A DNA stretch of 64,000 bases from Nereida sp. MMG025. Lineage in GTDB: Bacteria > Pseudomonadota > Alphaproteobacteria > Rhodobacterales > Rhodobacteraceae. The DNA is taken from the NCBI RefSeq assembly GCF_021654165.1, contig NZ_JAKFZN010000001.1, positions 62,001-126,000 on the forward strand, written 5' to 3'. The translations under genes were made by a program, and so were the position numbers. This document shows positions 44,162 through 56,053 of this stretch, in pieces. The notes beneath the pieces were generated by a model, which was given only the letters and a program-made list of their open reading frames with translations, was not told the DNA's origin and ran no database searches. Numbering within the stretch: position 1 is the stretch's first letter; each line of letters starts with the position of its first letter.

Positions 44162-44878
44162 ATGCGCATACTACTTGTCGAAGATGACCCGACCACATCA
44201 AAAAGCATCGAAATGATGCTCTCGCATGCCAATTTGAATGTCTATTCCACCGATCTGGGGGAAGAAGGCATCGATCTGGCAAAGCTTTATGATTACGATC
44301 TGATCCTGCTTGATCTGGGCCTGCCCGATATGAATGGGCATGAGGTGCTACGCCAGCTTCGCCTGTCCAAGATTGAAACGCCGATCCTTATTCTGTCGGG
44401 CTCTGCGGAAGTGGATGACAAGATCAAGGGCTTCGGTTTTGGCGCCGACGACTACATGACCAAACCGTTTATGCGCGAGGAACTGATTGCACGCATTCAT
44501 GCCATCATCCGTCGATCAAAGGGGCACTCACAATCGGTTATCGATACGGGCCGCATCTCGGTAAATCTTGATGCCAAGACCGTTTCAGTTGGCGGAAAAA
44601 CGGTGCATTTGACCGGCAAGGAATATCAAATGCTTGAACTTCTCAGCCTGCGGAAAGGGACGACCCTGACAAAGGAGATGTTCCTGAACCATCTTTATGG
44701 CGGCATGGATGAACCAGAGCTTAAGATCATCGATGTATTCATCTGCAAATTGCGCAAAAAACTGGCCAATGCCACAGATGGCGCGAATTATATCGAAACG
44801 GTCTGGGGACGCGGCTATGTCCTGCGGGATCCCGAACCTGTCGGCAATGAAATGGAGCGCCTGGCTCTGGGTGCCTAA
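44162..44878 (+). CDS. ctrA: Cell-cycle response regulator CtrA
   Basis: A 238-residue OmpR-type regulator. The receiver domain (1-115) has the phospho-acceptor Asp51 in LLDLGLPD, acidic pocket Glu7, Asp8 and Asp9, and conserved Lys in MTKPF. The C-terminal winged helix includes [11 protein letters not shown] and [22 protein letters not shown], nearly identical to CtrA of other alphaproteobacteria. In this order CtrA controls motility, gene transfer agents and late cell-cycle genes. One TTAAC half-site lies upstream at 44097-44101. Confidence 0.96.
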   Translation: MRILLVEDDPTTSKSIEMMLSHANLNVYSTDLGEEGIDLAKLYDYDLILLDLGLPDMNGHEVLRQLRLSKIETPILILSGSAEVDDKIKGFGFGADDYMTKPFMREELIARIHAIIRRSKGHSQSVIDTGRISVNLDAKTVSVGGKTVHLTGKEYQMLELLSLRKGTTLTKEMFLNHLYGGMDEPELKIIDVFICKLRKKLANATDGANYIETVWGRGYVLRDPEPVGNEMERLALGA

Positions 44879-44898
44879 ACCATAGGTCTGTGAATTCG

Positions 44899-44926
44899 AA
44901 AAGGGGCTAGGATCAGGCCCCTTTTT
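44899..44926 (+). terminator. Intrinsic terminator of ctrA
   Basis: AAAAGGGGC and GCCCCTTTT form the stem around a 9-nt loop, with the T-run continuing. Confidence 0.85.
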
Positions 44927-44978
44927 GCGGCTGGCCTTTGACAAGTCATACTAGACGCCACACGCGCCACGCCTATAA

Positions 44979-47147
<2,169 letters not shown>

Positions 47148-47156
47148 GTTGCGCGT

Positions 47157-49244
47157 ATGAGCAGCCGCCCTGAAATTCTGTTTCCGCTTTTTGCCAGCAC
47201 TGAAACGCTGGAAGGCATCGGTCCGAAATCGGCCAAGCTGCTGGATGGTGTTGGGATTGCCACGCCAAAAGACGTGTTGTTCACGCTGCCCAGTGGGACC
47301 GTTGACCGCCGCCGCAAGGCCAGTGTTTTGGGTGTGCCTGTCCCAGATACCGTGACGGTTGAGGTCACGGTGGGGGCCCATAGACCCGCCGCCCGAAAAG
47401 GCGGGCCCTACCGCGTAAGTGTCACAGATGCGCAAACGGCCTTTGATCTGGTGTTCTTTCATGCTAATGAAAAATACCTGACGGCCCAATTGCCGACAGG
47501 TCAAAAGCGGGTGGTTTCGGGCAAGCTGGAACATTTTGACGGGGTGGCCCAGATGGTTCACCCCGACCATATTTTGCCGGTTGAGCAGGCCCATACCATT
47601 CCGCTTTTCGAGCCAATCTATCCGTTGACGGCAGGCGTGACCCAAAAGACGATGCTTAAAGCCAGCGGATCTGCCTTGGTGCGGATGCCAGAGCTGGCCG
47701 AATGGATTGATCCTGCCCTCAAGCAGCGCGAGAGGTGGCCAGATTGGCACCACGCCGTCCAATTGGTGCATCGTCCGTCCGAAGAAAACCTGCATCAACA
47801 GCCCGCTGCGCGCCAGCGTTTGGCCTATGACGAGGTGATGGCGCATCAGGTGACGCTTGCCTTGGCCCGCACGGTGGCCCGTAAAACCAAAGGGGTCATT
47901 TCAAATGCAAGCGGTGTCTTGCAGCGCAAGGTTTTGAACGCTTTGCCCTACACGCCGACAGGCGCACAATCGCGCGCAATTGCCGACATCACGGCGGATA
48001 TGGCGTTGCCTGTGCGCATGAACCGATTGCTACAGGGCGATGTGGGATCGGGCAAAACGCTGGTTGCGATGCAAGCCCTGTTGGTCGCCGTAGAAGCAGG
48101 CGGGCAGGGTGTGATGATGGCCCCCACCGAAATCCTGGCACGGCAGCATCTGGAAGGGCTGCAACCTTTGGCAGAAAGCGCGGGCGTTGTGCTTGAGCTT
48201 TTGACGGGCCGTGACAAGGGCCGTGAAAGGGCTCGCAAGCTTGAGGCTTTGGCACGCGGTGACATCCAGATCCTTGTGGGCACGCATGCGGTGTTTCAGG
48301 CGGATGTGCAATTTGACGATTTGCGACTTGCCGTTGTGGACGAGCAGCATCGCTTTGGCGTCATACAACGGATGGAATTGGGGGCAAAGGGACGCGCGGT
48401 CGACATGTTGGTGATGACCGCAACCCCCATCCCGCGGACCCTGTCGCTTGCGCAATACGGGGATATGGATGTGTCGGTGCTGGACGAAAAACCACCGGGG
48501 CGCAAACCGATCCAGACGGCTCTGGTCTCGACCGACCGATTGGACGAGGTGGTTGAAAAACTGCGCGCAACAATCGCCAAGGGGACGCAGGCCTATTGGG
48601 TTTGCCCGCTCGTGGAAGAAAGCGAAGTGGTCGATATGACTGCGGCCGAAGAACGGTTCAAACGGTTGCGCGCCCAGTTGGGCGATGATCGTGTCGGGTT
48701 GGTCCACGGGCAGATGCCGCCTGCCGACAAGGATGCGGCCATGGCAAGGTTTGTGGCAGGTGAAACCTCGGTTCTGGTGGCGACATCCGTGATCGAGGTG
48801 GGGGTGAATGTGCCAAATGCCACGATCATGGTGATCGAACGGGCCGAAAGTTTCGGGCTGGCACAGCTGCATCAGCTGCGCGGTCGCGTGGGGCGGGGGG
48901 ACGCTGCATCGACCTGCCTTCTGATGTTTGGCAAGGCGTTGTCCGATACGGCCCGCCGCCGCCTTGAAATTCTGCGCGAGAGCGAAGACGGCTTTCGGAT
49001 CGCCGAAGAGGATTTGGCCATTCGCGGTGCAGGTGACATGATTGGTGCCGCACAATCAGGGCTGCCGCGGTTTCGCATCGCCGATCTGGAGCGAGACGCC
49101 GGATTGATGAAACTGGCCCAAAGTGATGCACGAAAGCTGTTGGGCGATGATCCGTCGTTGGAAACGGCGCGCGGGCAGGCCGCACGGACCCTGCTGTGGC
49201 TGATGGAGCAGGACAAGGCAATTCGTTTGATTTCAGTGGGTTAG
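47157..49244 (+). CDS. recG: ATP-dependent DNA helicase RecG
   Basis: A 695-residue fork-reversal helicase. The N-terminal wedge/OB domain (about 1-230, IGPKSAKLLDGVGI) precedes superfamily 2 helicase motifs: I GDVGSGKT near 296, II DEQH, III MTATPIPRT, and VI QLRGRVGRG. The C-terminal RecG-type TRG stretch is present (DGFRIAEEDLAIRGAGDMIGAAQSG region). It is coupled to ligA and followed by the LexA-box gene. Confidence 0.97.
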   Translation: MSSRPEILFPLFASTETLEGIGPKSAKLLDGVGIATPKDVLFTLPSGTVDRRRKASVLGVPVPDTVTVEVTVGAHRPAARKGGPYRVSVTDAQTAFDLVFFHANEKYLTAQLPTGQKRVVSGKLEHFDGVAQMVHPDHILPVEQAHTIPLFEPIYPLTAGVTQKTMLKASGSALVRMPELAEWIDPALKQRERWPDWHHAVQLVHRPSEENLHQQPAARQRLAYDEVMAHQVTLALARTVARKTKGVISNASGVLQRKVLNALPYTPTGAQSRAIADITADMALPVRMNRLLQGDVGSGKTLVAMQALLVAVEAGGQGVMMAPTEILARQHLEGLQPLAESAGVVLELLTGRDKGRERARKLEALARGDIQILVGTHAVFQADVQFDDLRLAVVDEQHRFGVIQRMELGAKGRAVDMLVMTATPIPRTLSLAQYGDMDVSVLDEKPPGRKPIQTALVSTDRLDEVVEKLRATIAKGTQAYWVCPLVEESEVVDMTAAEERFKRLRAQLGDDRVGLVHGQMPPADKDAAMARFVAGETSVLVATSVIEVGVNVPNATIMVIERAESFGLAQLHQLRGRVGRGDAASTCLLMFGKALSDTARRRLEILRESEDGFRIAEEDLAIRGAGDMIGAAQSGLPRFRIADLERDAGLMKLAQSDARKLLGDDPSLETARGQAARTLLWLMEQDKAIRLISVG

Positions 49245-49272
49245 CGGGGTTCGGAACATTTTGTTCGCAAAT

Positions 49273-49287
49273 GTTCTCAAAAAGTTC
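49273..49287 (+). promoter_or_regulatory. LexA (SOS) box
   Basis: GTTC-TCAAAAA-GTTC is an exact match to the alphaproteobacterial direct-repeat SOS box GTTC-N7-GTTC. It lies 66 bases before a 40-codon gene. An additional GAACATTTTGTTC palindrome is immediately upstream (49254-49266). Confidence 0.7.
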
Positions 49288-49352
49288 TTTACAGATGGTT
49301 AATAAAATGAGAACAAAGCGGCAACAAGACGCTACTCAAAGGAACACACGCC

Positions 49353-49475
49353 ATGATCGCAGACGTCAAACAAATCATCGAACGGTCATCGGGCACTTTG
49401 CTGACGGATCTGGCAGGTGCTGCTGCGCTGACAGTGATCTTTTCGGTTGCGCTTTGCTTGCCTAATTTTTTCTGA
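49353..49475 (+). CDS. Small single-span membrane protein (40 aa), predicted SOS-induced
   Basis: A 40-codon frame with AAAGGA at a good distance before the ATG. The N-terminal half is amphipathic and charged (MIADVKQIIERSS). The second half (about 19-38) is one hydrophobic transmembrane segment ending in LPNFF. An exact LexA box upstream implies induction by DNA damage. The size and layout recall SidA, the 29-aa SOS cell-division inhibitor of Caulobacter, but no sequence relation is claimed. It lies between recG and a structured 3' region with a terminator. Confidence 0.65.
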   Translation: MIADVKQIIERSSGTLLTDLAGAAALTVIFSVALCLPNFF

Positions 49476-49615
49476 GTTACTGCCTACGATCACCCTGAAA
49501 GCTTCCAGCATCCTGTCCCCACTTTGATGCTGTGACGACTGCCTCGTCTTATCTGAGCCGCGTTCTGCCTTTCGCCGCTCTTGTGTTTTCAGGGATGTCC
49601 CCGATCGTTACCTTG

Positions 49616-49651
49616 CCGCCGCTATCCATTCGGATATGCGGCGGTTTTTTT
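49616..49651 (+). terminator. Intrinsic terminator after the SOS-type small gene
   Basis: CCGCCGC-TATCC pairs with GGATA-GCGGCGG (one bulged T), followed by seven T. It overlaps the stop codon of the convergent scaffold gene. The 140 bases between the 40-aa gene and this site hold further stems (49506-49532; 49493-49500 with 49587-49594). Confidence 0.88.
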
Positions 49652-50111
49652 ATGCGTTTTGACTGGCCTGGGTTTCATCCAACGCATCACAGGCCGCATC
49701 AAGCGCCAGCATGATCGAGGCATGGCGGTTTTTGTAATCGCGTGCAGGGATCAGAACTTCCAGCCCGTCAAAAGGGGCGGTTGGGATGGGGCCGTCTGAT
49801 TTCAGCATCGCCTTCAACTCGTCCCGTGCGCGGCGGATTTGATCGCTTGTGCAGCCCACGATGGCAGAGCCGACAACCGAAGCCGCCGCCTGACCAAGGG
49901 CGCAGGCTTTGACGTCCTGTCCATAGCCGCTGACCACGCCGTCATTCAAAGCCAGATCGACCGTCACCGCAGAGCCGCACAGCGGCGACCGCCGCTTGGC
50001 CGATACATCGGGTGCCGCCAGCCTCTCTGCCGCAGGCATATCGGCGGCCAGCGCAAGAATGCGGGCGGAATAAAGCTTGATCAGATCAGTATCACTGGAC
50101 ATGCGCGGCAC
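49650..50111 (-). CDS. IscU/NifU-like iron-sulfur scaffold protein
   Basis: A 153-residue protein related to the NifU N-terminal/IscU scaffold family. Conserved Cys are in RSPLCGS and KACALGQAAASVV, with a further one in AIVGCTSD, in place of the usual three ligands. It may hold or pass iron-sulfur clusters, but it stands alone, away from suf or isc genes, so the role is uncertain. The GTG at 50111 has AAGGA five bases upstream; the ATG at 50102 is the other candidate. Confidence 0.8.
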   Translation of the reverse strand: MPRMSSDTDLIKLYSARILALAADMPAAERLAAPDVSAKRRSPLCGSAVTVDLALNDGVVSGYGQDVKACALGQAAASVVGSAIVGCTSDQIRRARDELKAMLKSDGPIPTAPFDGLEVLIPARDYKNRHASIMLALDAACDALDETQASQNA

Positions 50112-50172
50112 GGTTTCCTTTGGCTATGATCCTAGATAATACCAAGGCACCAAAATGCAAAAGGTTTCCAGC

Positions 50173-50532
50173 ATGTCTTTCGATCCAAGCCTACTCAAAT
50201 TCAACGAAGCAGGGCTTTTGCCTGTCATTGCACAAGACGCAAGCAGCCGCGAGGTTCTGATGCTGGCGTGGATGAATGCCGAGGCTGTGGCGCGGACATT
50301 GGACAGTGGTCAGGTCACCTATTGGTCACGGTCGCGCGCATCTTTTTGGGTCAAAGGGGCCACGTCGGGTCATACTCAAGAGCTGGTCGCGATGCGCATG
50401 GATTGTGACCGCGATTGCCTTTTGGTGCTGGTCAATCAGGTGGGCGCGGCCTGCCACACCGGGCGGCGCAGCTGTTTTTATACAGATGTGACCGATGGAG
50501 ATATGACCGAGCTTATGTCGCCAATGGACTAA
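50173..50532 (+). CDS. hisI: Phosphoribosyl-AMP cyclohydrolase
   Basis: A 119-residue enzyme of histidine synthesis that opens the adenine ring of PR-AMP. The metal and zinc motifs [12 protein letters not shown] and [12 protein letters not shown] are intact, and [11 protein letters not shown] and [10 protein letters not shown] are typical. It is a stand-alone HisI without the HisE part. The ATG at 50173 has AAGG eight bases before it; an ATG 18 bases earlier is less likely. It overlaps the stop of gluQRS by 4 bp. Confidence 0.96.
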   Translation: MSFDPSLLKFNEAGLLPVIAQDASSREVLMLAWMNAEAVARTLDSGQVTYWSRSRASFWVKGATSGHTQELVAMRMDCDRDCLLVLVNQVGAACHTGRRSCFYTDVTDGDMTELMSPMD

Positions 50533-51389
50533 AGCCCCACCATTTTGCGAATATCGGCAGGGCTTGCGCCGTCAGTGCGGTATTTGGCAATGGCACGGGC
50601 GTCGTCGCGTTTGGCAAGGCGTTTACCTGCGCTATCGCGGATCAGTTTGTGGTGATGATAGATCGGCCTTGGCAGGCCAAGCAGGTGCTGCAAACACACA
50701 TGAATGGTGGTTGCGTCAAACAGATCCTGACCGCGCACAACGTGGGTCACACCCTGTGCAGCGTCGTCCAGCACCACCGAAAGATGATAGGACGTGCCCA
50801 TGTCTTTGCGGGCCAAAACAATATCCCCGATGGTCGCCGCAAGGGTAGCCACGTTTGTGGCGTTCACACCCGTTTCGCCATTTGGTCCAAGCCCTGTTTC
50901 TTCAAATGACACCGCGCTTTTAGGGGCCTGTGCAGCCAGCGTATCCATCTTCAGGCGCAGGGTTTGCGCGTTGGGGCGCTGTCCTGACGGGCGGCCACTG
51001 GGTCGGCAGGTGCCAGGATAGATCGGCCCGTCAGGACCAATTTGCGACACACCTTCTTGTGGTGCCGATAGCGCGTCTTGAATATCTTTGCGCGTGCAGG
51101 TGCAGGGATACAAAACCCCCTGTTCCCAAAGTGTATCAAGTGCTTGTGCATAGACGTGAAAGTTGTCGGACTGGCGCAAAACAGGCGTTTCCCATGTCAA
51201 ACCAAGCCAGTCCAGATCATCGTAAATCTGTTGTTCCCAATGCGCACGCGCACGGGATTGATCAATATCTTCGATACGCAAAAGGAATGTGCCACCCGCG
51301 GCAACCGCCATGTCATGGGCAAGGATCGCCGAATAGGCATGCCCCAGATGAAGCGGCCCCGTGGGCGATGGTGCAAACCGCGTTATCAT
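50529..51389 (-). CDS. gluQRS: Glutamyl-Q tRNA(Asp) synthetase
   Basis: A 286-residue paralog of glutamyl-tRNA synthetase without the anticodon-binding domain. It charges queuosine at position 34 of tRNA(Asp) with glutamate. The class I HIGH-like motif appears as [15 protein letters not shown] (4-18), and the KMSKS-like site as [14 protein letters not shown] Cys pair in [10 protein letters not shown] fits the zinc site. The length matches GluQRS rather than GltX. A 34-codon frame overlaps its start. Confidence 0.94.
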   Translation of the reverse strand: MITRFAPSPTGPLHLGHAYSAILAHDMAVAAGGTFLLRIEDIDQSRARAHWEQQIYDDLDWLGLTWETPVLRQSDNFHVYAQALDTLWEQGVLYPCTCTRKDIQDALSAPQEGVSQIGPDGPIYPGTCRPSGRPSGQRPNAQTLRLKMDTLAAQAPKSAVSFEETGLGPNGETGVNATNVATLAATIGDIVLARKDMGTSYHLSVVLDDAAQGVTHVVRGQDLFDATTIHVCLQHLLGLPRPIYHHHKLIRDSAGKRLAKRDDARAIAKYRTDGASPADIRKMVGL

Positions 51390-51490
51390 GGACGACGCAG
51401 GACGATCATATCCGATCCCTTTGCGATTTCACCTAAATGCGGGCCGTGGCGACATTCCTGCGCCGTGGTAGCTGTGGCCGTGATGGTCAT
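51386..51490 (-). CDS. Possible small protein (34 aa) between trmFO and gluQRS
   Basis: A 34-codon frame, MTITATATTA to IVLRRP. It starts 20 bases after the trmFO stop with TAGG nine bases before the ATG, and its stop overlaps the gluQRS start as ATGA. This tight packing between two operon genes suggests translation. The middle (QECRHGPHLGEIAKGSDMI) is polar, with one Cys and two His. No family was recognised. Confidence 0.45.
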   Translation of the reverse strand: MTITATATTAQECRHGPHLGEIAKGSDMIVLRRP

Positions 51491-51509
51491 GCCGAAAGCC
51501 TAGCGCGGA

Positions 51510-52868
51510 CTATTCGGCGGCGTCCAGTTGCGATTGCCCAAGCCAGTCGGTCCAGAGGGCTTTGGCACGATCAGTATATGCTTTGTAGCGGTCTTTGCGC
51601 CCGCGACGGCCACCTTTGAGCCCTTCGACAGGGGGGAACAAGCCGAAGTTGACGTTCATCGGTTGGAAGGTTTTGGCCTCTGCGCCACCAGTGATATGTT
51701 TGATCAACGCCCCCATAGCCGTTTCTTGTGGCACGTCTTTGATGGGGTGGCCCAAGATGTCGGCCGCGGCCATGCGCCCGGCCAAAAGACCCATTGCGGC
51801 ACTTTCGACATAGCCCTCAACGCCCGTGATCTGGCCTGCAAAGCGCAGGTGCGGTTTTGAGCGCAGGCGCATCTGATCGTCCAGCAACGTCGGAGAATTC
51901 AAGAAGGTGTTGCGGTGGATCCCGCCAAGACGCGCGAATTGCGCGTCCTCAAGCCCCGGGATCATGCGCAGCACCTCTTTTTGGGCGCCGTATTTCATCT
52001 TGGTCTGAAACCCGACGATATTGTAAAGCGTTCCCAAGGCGTTATCGCGGCGCAGTTGCACCACGGCATAGGGTTTGACATCGGGCTGATGCGGATTGGT
52101 CAGACCAACTGGCTTCATCGGGCCAAAGCGCAGTGTTTCGCGGCCGCGTTCTGCCATGACCTCGATGGGTAGACATCCGTCAAAATAGCCTGCGGTTTCG
52201 CCTTCTTTGAATTCGGTTTTGTCTGCGGCCAGCAGCGCGTCGATAAAGGCCTCATATTGGTCCTTTGTCATCGGGCAATTCAGATAGGCTGTGCGCTCTT
52301 CTTCGGTATCGCCCTTGTCATAGCGCGACTGCATCCATGCGCGGCTCATGTCAATGCTGTCGTGGTAAATAATCGGTGCGATGGCATCGAAAAAAGCCAA
52401 GGCCTCTGCACCGGTTTCTGCCGCAATCGCATCGGCCAAAGCGCCGCTGGTCAACGGGCCGGTTGCGATAATCCAGTGGCCGGTTTCGGGCAGGGTGGTG
52501 ATTTCATCATAGCTGACAGTGATGTTCGGATGTGCTGTCAGGCGGGCTGTCACGGTTTCGGCAAATGGATCGCGGTCAACGGCCAAAGCGCCGCCCGCGG
52601 GCAGGCGATGTTGATAGGCGGTTTGCATAATCAACCCACCAGCTTGCACCATCTCCCAATGCAGCAGGCCAACGGCGTTTTGTTCATGATCGTCGGATCG
52701 GAACGAATTGGAACAAACCATTTCGCCCAAATTGCCTGTTTGATGGGCAAAGGTGCCAACCTTGGGGCGCATTTCGTGAATGACGACCTGCACGCCCATA
52801 TTTGCGGCCTGCCAAGCGGCCTCTGATCCGGCCATTCCGCCGCCGATGATATGAAGGGTGTTTTCCAT
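51510..52868 (-). CDS. trmFO: Methylenetetrahydrofolate-tRNA-(uracil-5-)-methyltransferase TrmFO
   Basis: A 452-residue flavoprotein that makes m5U54 in tRNA using methylene-THF. The FAD-binding [14 protein letters not shown] is at residues 5-18, followed by [11 protein letters not shown] and [14 protein letters not shown]. The C-terminal GLLAGRMAA and NFGLFPP motifs are conserved. The ATG at 52877, three codons upstream, is an alternative start. It is probably cotranscribed with the 34-aa frame and gluQRS, and lies just after a small-RNA candidate. Confidence 0.95.
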   Translation of the reverse strand: MENTLHIIGGGMAGSEAAWQAANMGVQVVIHEMRPKVGTFAHQTGNLGEMVCSNSFRSDDHEQNAVGLLHWEMVQAGGLIMQTAYQHRLPAGGALAVDRDPFAETVTARLTAHPNITVSYDEITTLPETGHWIIATGPLTSGALADAIAAETGAEALAFFDAIAPIIYHDSIDMSRAWMQSRYDKGDTEEERTAYLNCPMTKDQYEAFIDALLAADKTEFKEGETAGYFDGCLPIEVMAERGRETLRFGPMKPVGLTNPHQPDVKPYAVVQLRRDNALGTLYNIVGFQTKMKYGAQKEVLRMIPGLEDAQFARLGGIHRNTFLNSPTLLDDQMRLRSKPHLRFAGQITGVEGYVESAAMGLLAGRMAAADILGHPIKDVPQETAMGALIKHITGGAEAKTFQPMNVNFGLFPPVEGLKGGRRGRKDRYKAYTDRAKALWTDWLGQSQLDAAE

Positions 52869-52894
52869 GAGGAGCATCTAATTCGCAGCCTTCC

Positions 52895-52934
52895 AAAAAG
52901 CAACAACCCCTGACGTGAGTGGCGTCAGGGGTTG
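52895..52934 (-). terminator. Intrinsic terminator of the triple stem-loop RNA
   Basis: A perfect 12-bp stem CAACCCCTGACG/CGTCAGGGGTTG with a 7-nt loop is followed on the minus strand by TTGCTTTTT. There is no T-run on the plus strand, which sets the direction. Confidence 0.8.
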
Positions 52935-53015
52935 GTGTGATCTCGGGTTGGAGGACCCGTATATGTGACGGCTTGGAGGGGCCGCAATGTGATCAGGTTG
53001 GAGGACCTGACGTGT
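52895..53015 (-). ncRNA. Candidate small RNA with three CCUCCA stem-loops
   Basis: On the minus strand, after gyrA, three stem-loops follow at a 25-nt period. Their plus coordinates are 52993-53010 (6-bp stem), 52969-52984 (5-bp, one G-U) and 52944-52959 (5-bp). All have the identical six-base loop CCUCCA, joined by spacers that share UCACA. A perfect 12-bp terminator stem (52904-52915 with 52923-52934) and a TTGCTTTTT tail then follow. Stem sequences differ while loops are constant, so pairing is conserved by design. The loop copies the anti-Shine-Dalgarno of 16S rRNA. The 5' end is undefined, and processing from the gyrA 3' UTR is possible. Confidence 0.72.
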
Positions 53016-53051
53016 GTTGCCTTAGTCTTAACCCATTTCGCCCCATTCGCG

Positions 53052-53077
53052 CCACATTTATTTTTTCAACAATGTGG
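53052..53077 (-). other. Hairpin after gyrA
   Basis: CCACATT and AATGTGG form a 7-bp stem with an A/T-rich 12-nt loop, 17 bases after the gyrA stop. No T-run follows on the minus strand, so it is a possible cleavage or stability element rather than a terminator. Confidence 0.45.
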
Positions 53078-53093
53078 GCGTGATCGGAAACAA

Positions 53094-55850
53094 TCAGCTT
53101 TCAGGGGCTTGGGCATCTGCGTCCTCGTCCTCGTCGCCTTGATCTGCAATCCAGGCAACGCTCACAACACTTTCGCCTTTGGCTGTATCAAATACCTTGA
53201 CGCCACCTGCGCTGCGCGACCGGAAGCTGATGCCCTCTACGGGAACACGGATAGACTGGCCCTTTGATGTGGCCAGCATAATCTGATCATCCATCTCTAC
53301 GGGGAAGGACGCGACGATCTCACCGCCGCGCATGGCCTTGTCCATGGCCATCACGCCCATGCCGCCGCGGCCGCGCAGGGGATAGTCATGGCTTGAGCTC
53401 AGTTTGCCAGCGCCGCCCGCCGTGATGGTCAGGATAAGATTTTCAGCCGCCGACATTTCGGCATACCGATCTTGTGGCAGGTTAATCGCGGCCACGCCTT
53501 CTTCATCCGATACATCAGCGTCGTCCGTTAAGCCTGCGACAAGCCTACGCATTTTTAAATAGGCCGCACGTTCTTCTGGCGTTGCCTCAAAGTGGCGGAT
53601 GATTGACATAGAGACGATTTGATCGTCGCCTTGCAGCTTGATGCCGCGCACACCGACCGAATTTCGGCTGTTGAACACCCGCACATCCGTGGCCGGAAAG
53701 CGAATGGCCCGACCGGAGTTTGTGACCAGCATCACATCATCATCATGACTGGCGATACGGGCGTTGATCAAAGTTGTCGCCTCGTGTTCGCCCTCGAACT
53801 TCATCGCAATTTTACCGTTGCGCATAACATTGGTGAAATCCGACAGCTTGTTGCGACGCACCGTGCCGGCAGAGGTTGCAAAGACGACCTGAAGATCATC
53901 CCATTCGTCTTCGTCACGATCCACGGGCATGATCGCGGCGATCGACACACCTGTCGGGATCGGCAGGATGTTAACGATAGCCTTACCTTTGGATGTGCGT
54001 GATCCTTGGGGCAGGCGCCATGTCTTGAGCTTGTAGACCATCCCATCCGTCGTGAAAAACAGCAATTGGGTGTGTGTATTGGCCACAAACAAAGAGGTTA
54101 CGACATCGTCGTCCTTCAAAGCACCGCCCGAAAGCCCTTTGCCGCCGCGTTTTTGCGCGCGGAAATCCACAAGGGGGGTGCGTTTGATATAGCCGCCTTG
54201 GGTAACCGTCACGACCATGTCCTCACGCTCGATCAGGTCTTCGTCTTCCATATCGCCTGACCAGTCGACAATCTCGGTGCGGCGCTCGACCGCGAATTGA
54301 TCGCGCACGGTCGTCAGCTCTTGGGCGATGATGGCCATGATCCGCTCGCGCGAGCGCAGGATATCAAGGTATTCCTTGATCTTGCCGGCCAGATCTTCCA
54401 ACTCGTCGGTCACTTCTTTCACACCAATCTGGGTGAGGCGCTGAAGGCGCAGATCAAGGATTGCGCGGGCCTGAACTTCGGACAGGTTGTAGGTGCCGTC
54501 CTCATTGGCGGTGTGGGTCGGGTCGTCAATCAGTTGGATGTAGGGCAGAATTTCTTGGGCGGGCCAGCGACGCTCCATCAGTTTTTGGCGGGCCTCGGCG
54601 GCATCTGCGGATTGGCGGATCGTTGCAACCACCTCGTCAACATTTGAGACGGCAACGGCCAAACCACATAACACATGGCTGCGTTCGCGCGCTTTTCGCA
54701 GCTCAAACGCCGTGCGGCGCGCGACAACTTCTTCCCTAAAATCAATGAAGTAGCGCAAGAACTTCAACAAGGTCAGCTGCTCGGGCTTTCCCCCGTTCAG
54801 CGCCAGCATATTCGCACCAAAGCTGGTCTGCATCGGGGTGAAGCGGAACAGTTGGTTCAGCACCACTTCGGCGGTGGCATCGCGTTTCAACTCAATGACA
54901 ACGCGCACGCCATTGCGGTCAGATTCGTCTTGAACGTGGCTGATGCCTTCGACCTTTTTCTCACGCACCAGTTCGGCGATCTTGTCGATCATTGTCGCCT
55001 TATTCACCTGATAGGGAATTTCATCAAGGATGATGGCAAAGCGGTCTTTGCGGATCTCTTCGACACGAGTTTTGGCGCGGATCACGATGCTGCCGCGTCC
55101 TTCCAGATAGGCTTTGCGTGCGCCCGAACGGCCAAGCATGATGCCACCCGTTGGGAAATCGGGGCCAGGCACATATTCAATCAGATCCTCTGACGTCATA
55201 TCGGGGTTTTCGATCAGGGCCAGGGTCGCGTTGATGATCTCGCCCAGGTTATGCGGCGGGATATTGGTGGCCATGCCCACGGCGATACCACCAGCGCCAT
55301 TCACCAGCATATTCGGGTAACGCGCGGGCAGAACCGTCGGCTCACGTTCCTTGCCGTCGTAGTTGTCCTGAAAATCGACCGTCTCTTTTTCGATGTCGGC
55401 GGTCAGGGAGGCGGCGACCTTGTCAAGCCGCGATTCCGTGTACCGCATGGCGGCGGCGTTATCACCATCCATTGAGCCAAAGTTGCCTTGCCCGTCAATC
55501 AGGGGCACGGACATGCTGAAATCCTGCGCCATCCGCACCAGCGCGTCATAGATCGCACTGTCGCCGTGCGGGTGGTAGCTGCCCATCACATCGCCCACGG
55601 ACTTGGCGGATTTGCGATAGGGTTTGTCGGCCGTATACCCTTTTTCATACATCGAATAGATGATCCTGCGGTGCACCGGTTTCAAACCGTCACGCAGGTC
55701 AGGAATCGCGCGGCTGACAATCACGGACATCGCGTAGTCCAGATAGGCCGTTTTCATCTCGTCTACGATGCTGACGGATGGACCGTCATAGACATATCCC
55801 TGATCGCCATTTTCTTCTGCGTTTTCAGGTGTTTCTGGGGTGTCGCTCAT
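53094..55850 (-). CDS. gyrA: DNA gyrase subunit A
   Basis: A 918-residue type II topoisomerase subunit. The active-site Tyr is Tyr137 in AAMRYTES, and the winged-helix region is complete. Six C-terminal beta-pinwheel blades include the GyrA box region [11 protein letters not shown]. The quinolone-determining positions read Ser98 and Asp102 (E. coli Ser83 and Asp87), the sensitive form. The start at 55850 follows GGAA; the 25 extra codons upstream lack homology. The acidic N- and C-termini are usual for the order. Confidence 0.97.
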   Translation of the reverse strand: MSDTPETPENAEENGDQGYVYDGPSVSIVDEMKTAYLDYAMSVIVSRAIPDLRDGLKPVHRRIIYSMYEKGYTADKPYRKSAKSVGDVMGSYHPHGDSAIYDALVRMAQDFSMSVPLIDGQGNFGSMDGDNAAAMRYTESRLDKVAASLTADIEKETVDFQDNYDGKEREPTVLPARYPNMLVNGAGGIAVGMATNIPPHNLGEIINATLALIENPDMTSEDLIEYVPGPDFPTGGIMLGRSGARKAYLEGRGSIVIRAKTRVEEIRKDRFAIILDEIPYQVNKATMIDKIAELVREKKVEGISHVQDESDRNGVRVVIELKRDATAEVVLNQLFRFTPMQTSFGANMLALNGGKPEQLTLLKFLRYFIDFREEVVARRTAFELRKARERSHVLCGLAVAVSNVDEVVATIRQSADAAEARQKLMERRWPAQEILPYIQLIDDPTHTANEDGTYNLSEVQARAILDLRLQRLTQIGVKEVTDELEDLAGKIKEYLDILRSRERIMAIIAQELTTVRDQFAVERRTEIVDWSGDMEDEDLIEREDMVVTVTQGGYIKRTPLVDFRAQKRGGKGLSGGALKDDDVVTSLFVANTHTQLLFFTTDGMVYKLKTWRLPQGSRTSKGKAIVNILPIPTGVSIAAIMPVDRDEDEWDDLQVVFATSAGTVRRNKLSDFTNVMRNGKIAMKFEGEHEATTLINARIASHDDDVMLVTNSGRAIRFPATDVRVFNSRNSVGVRGIKLQGDDQIVSMSIIRHFEATPEERAAYLKMRRLVAGLTDDADVSDEEGVAAINLPQDRYAEMSAAENLILTITAGGAGKLSSSHDYPLRGRGGMGVMAMDKAMRGGEIVASFPVEMDDQIMLATSKGQSIRVPVEGISFRSRSAGGVKVFDTAKGESVVSVAWIADQGDEDEDADAQAPES

Positions 55851-56053
55851 GTGATTTTCCGCCCTTTGGCCGCGCTGTTGTGCGGCGTCTATATCTTGTT
55901 GCTTTATGTATAGCAGAGGCCGCATATGGGGTGCAATGGGGGGCAGCGCAGGCTGTTAGCACCAATGACACAATGCTGCTAACATATTGTTTTTGTTGAA
56001 AAGTTATTTCCCGTTCGTCAATGTCGAAGACATAAGAAACGACGAGGTTAAAA

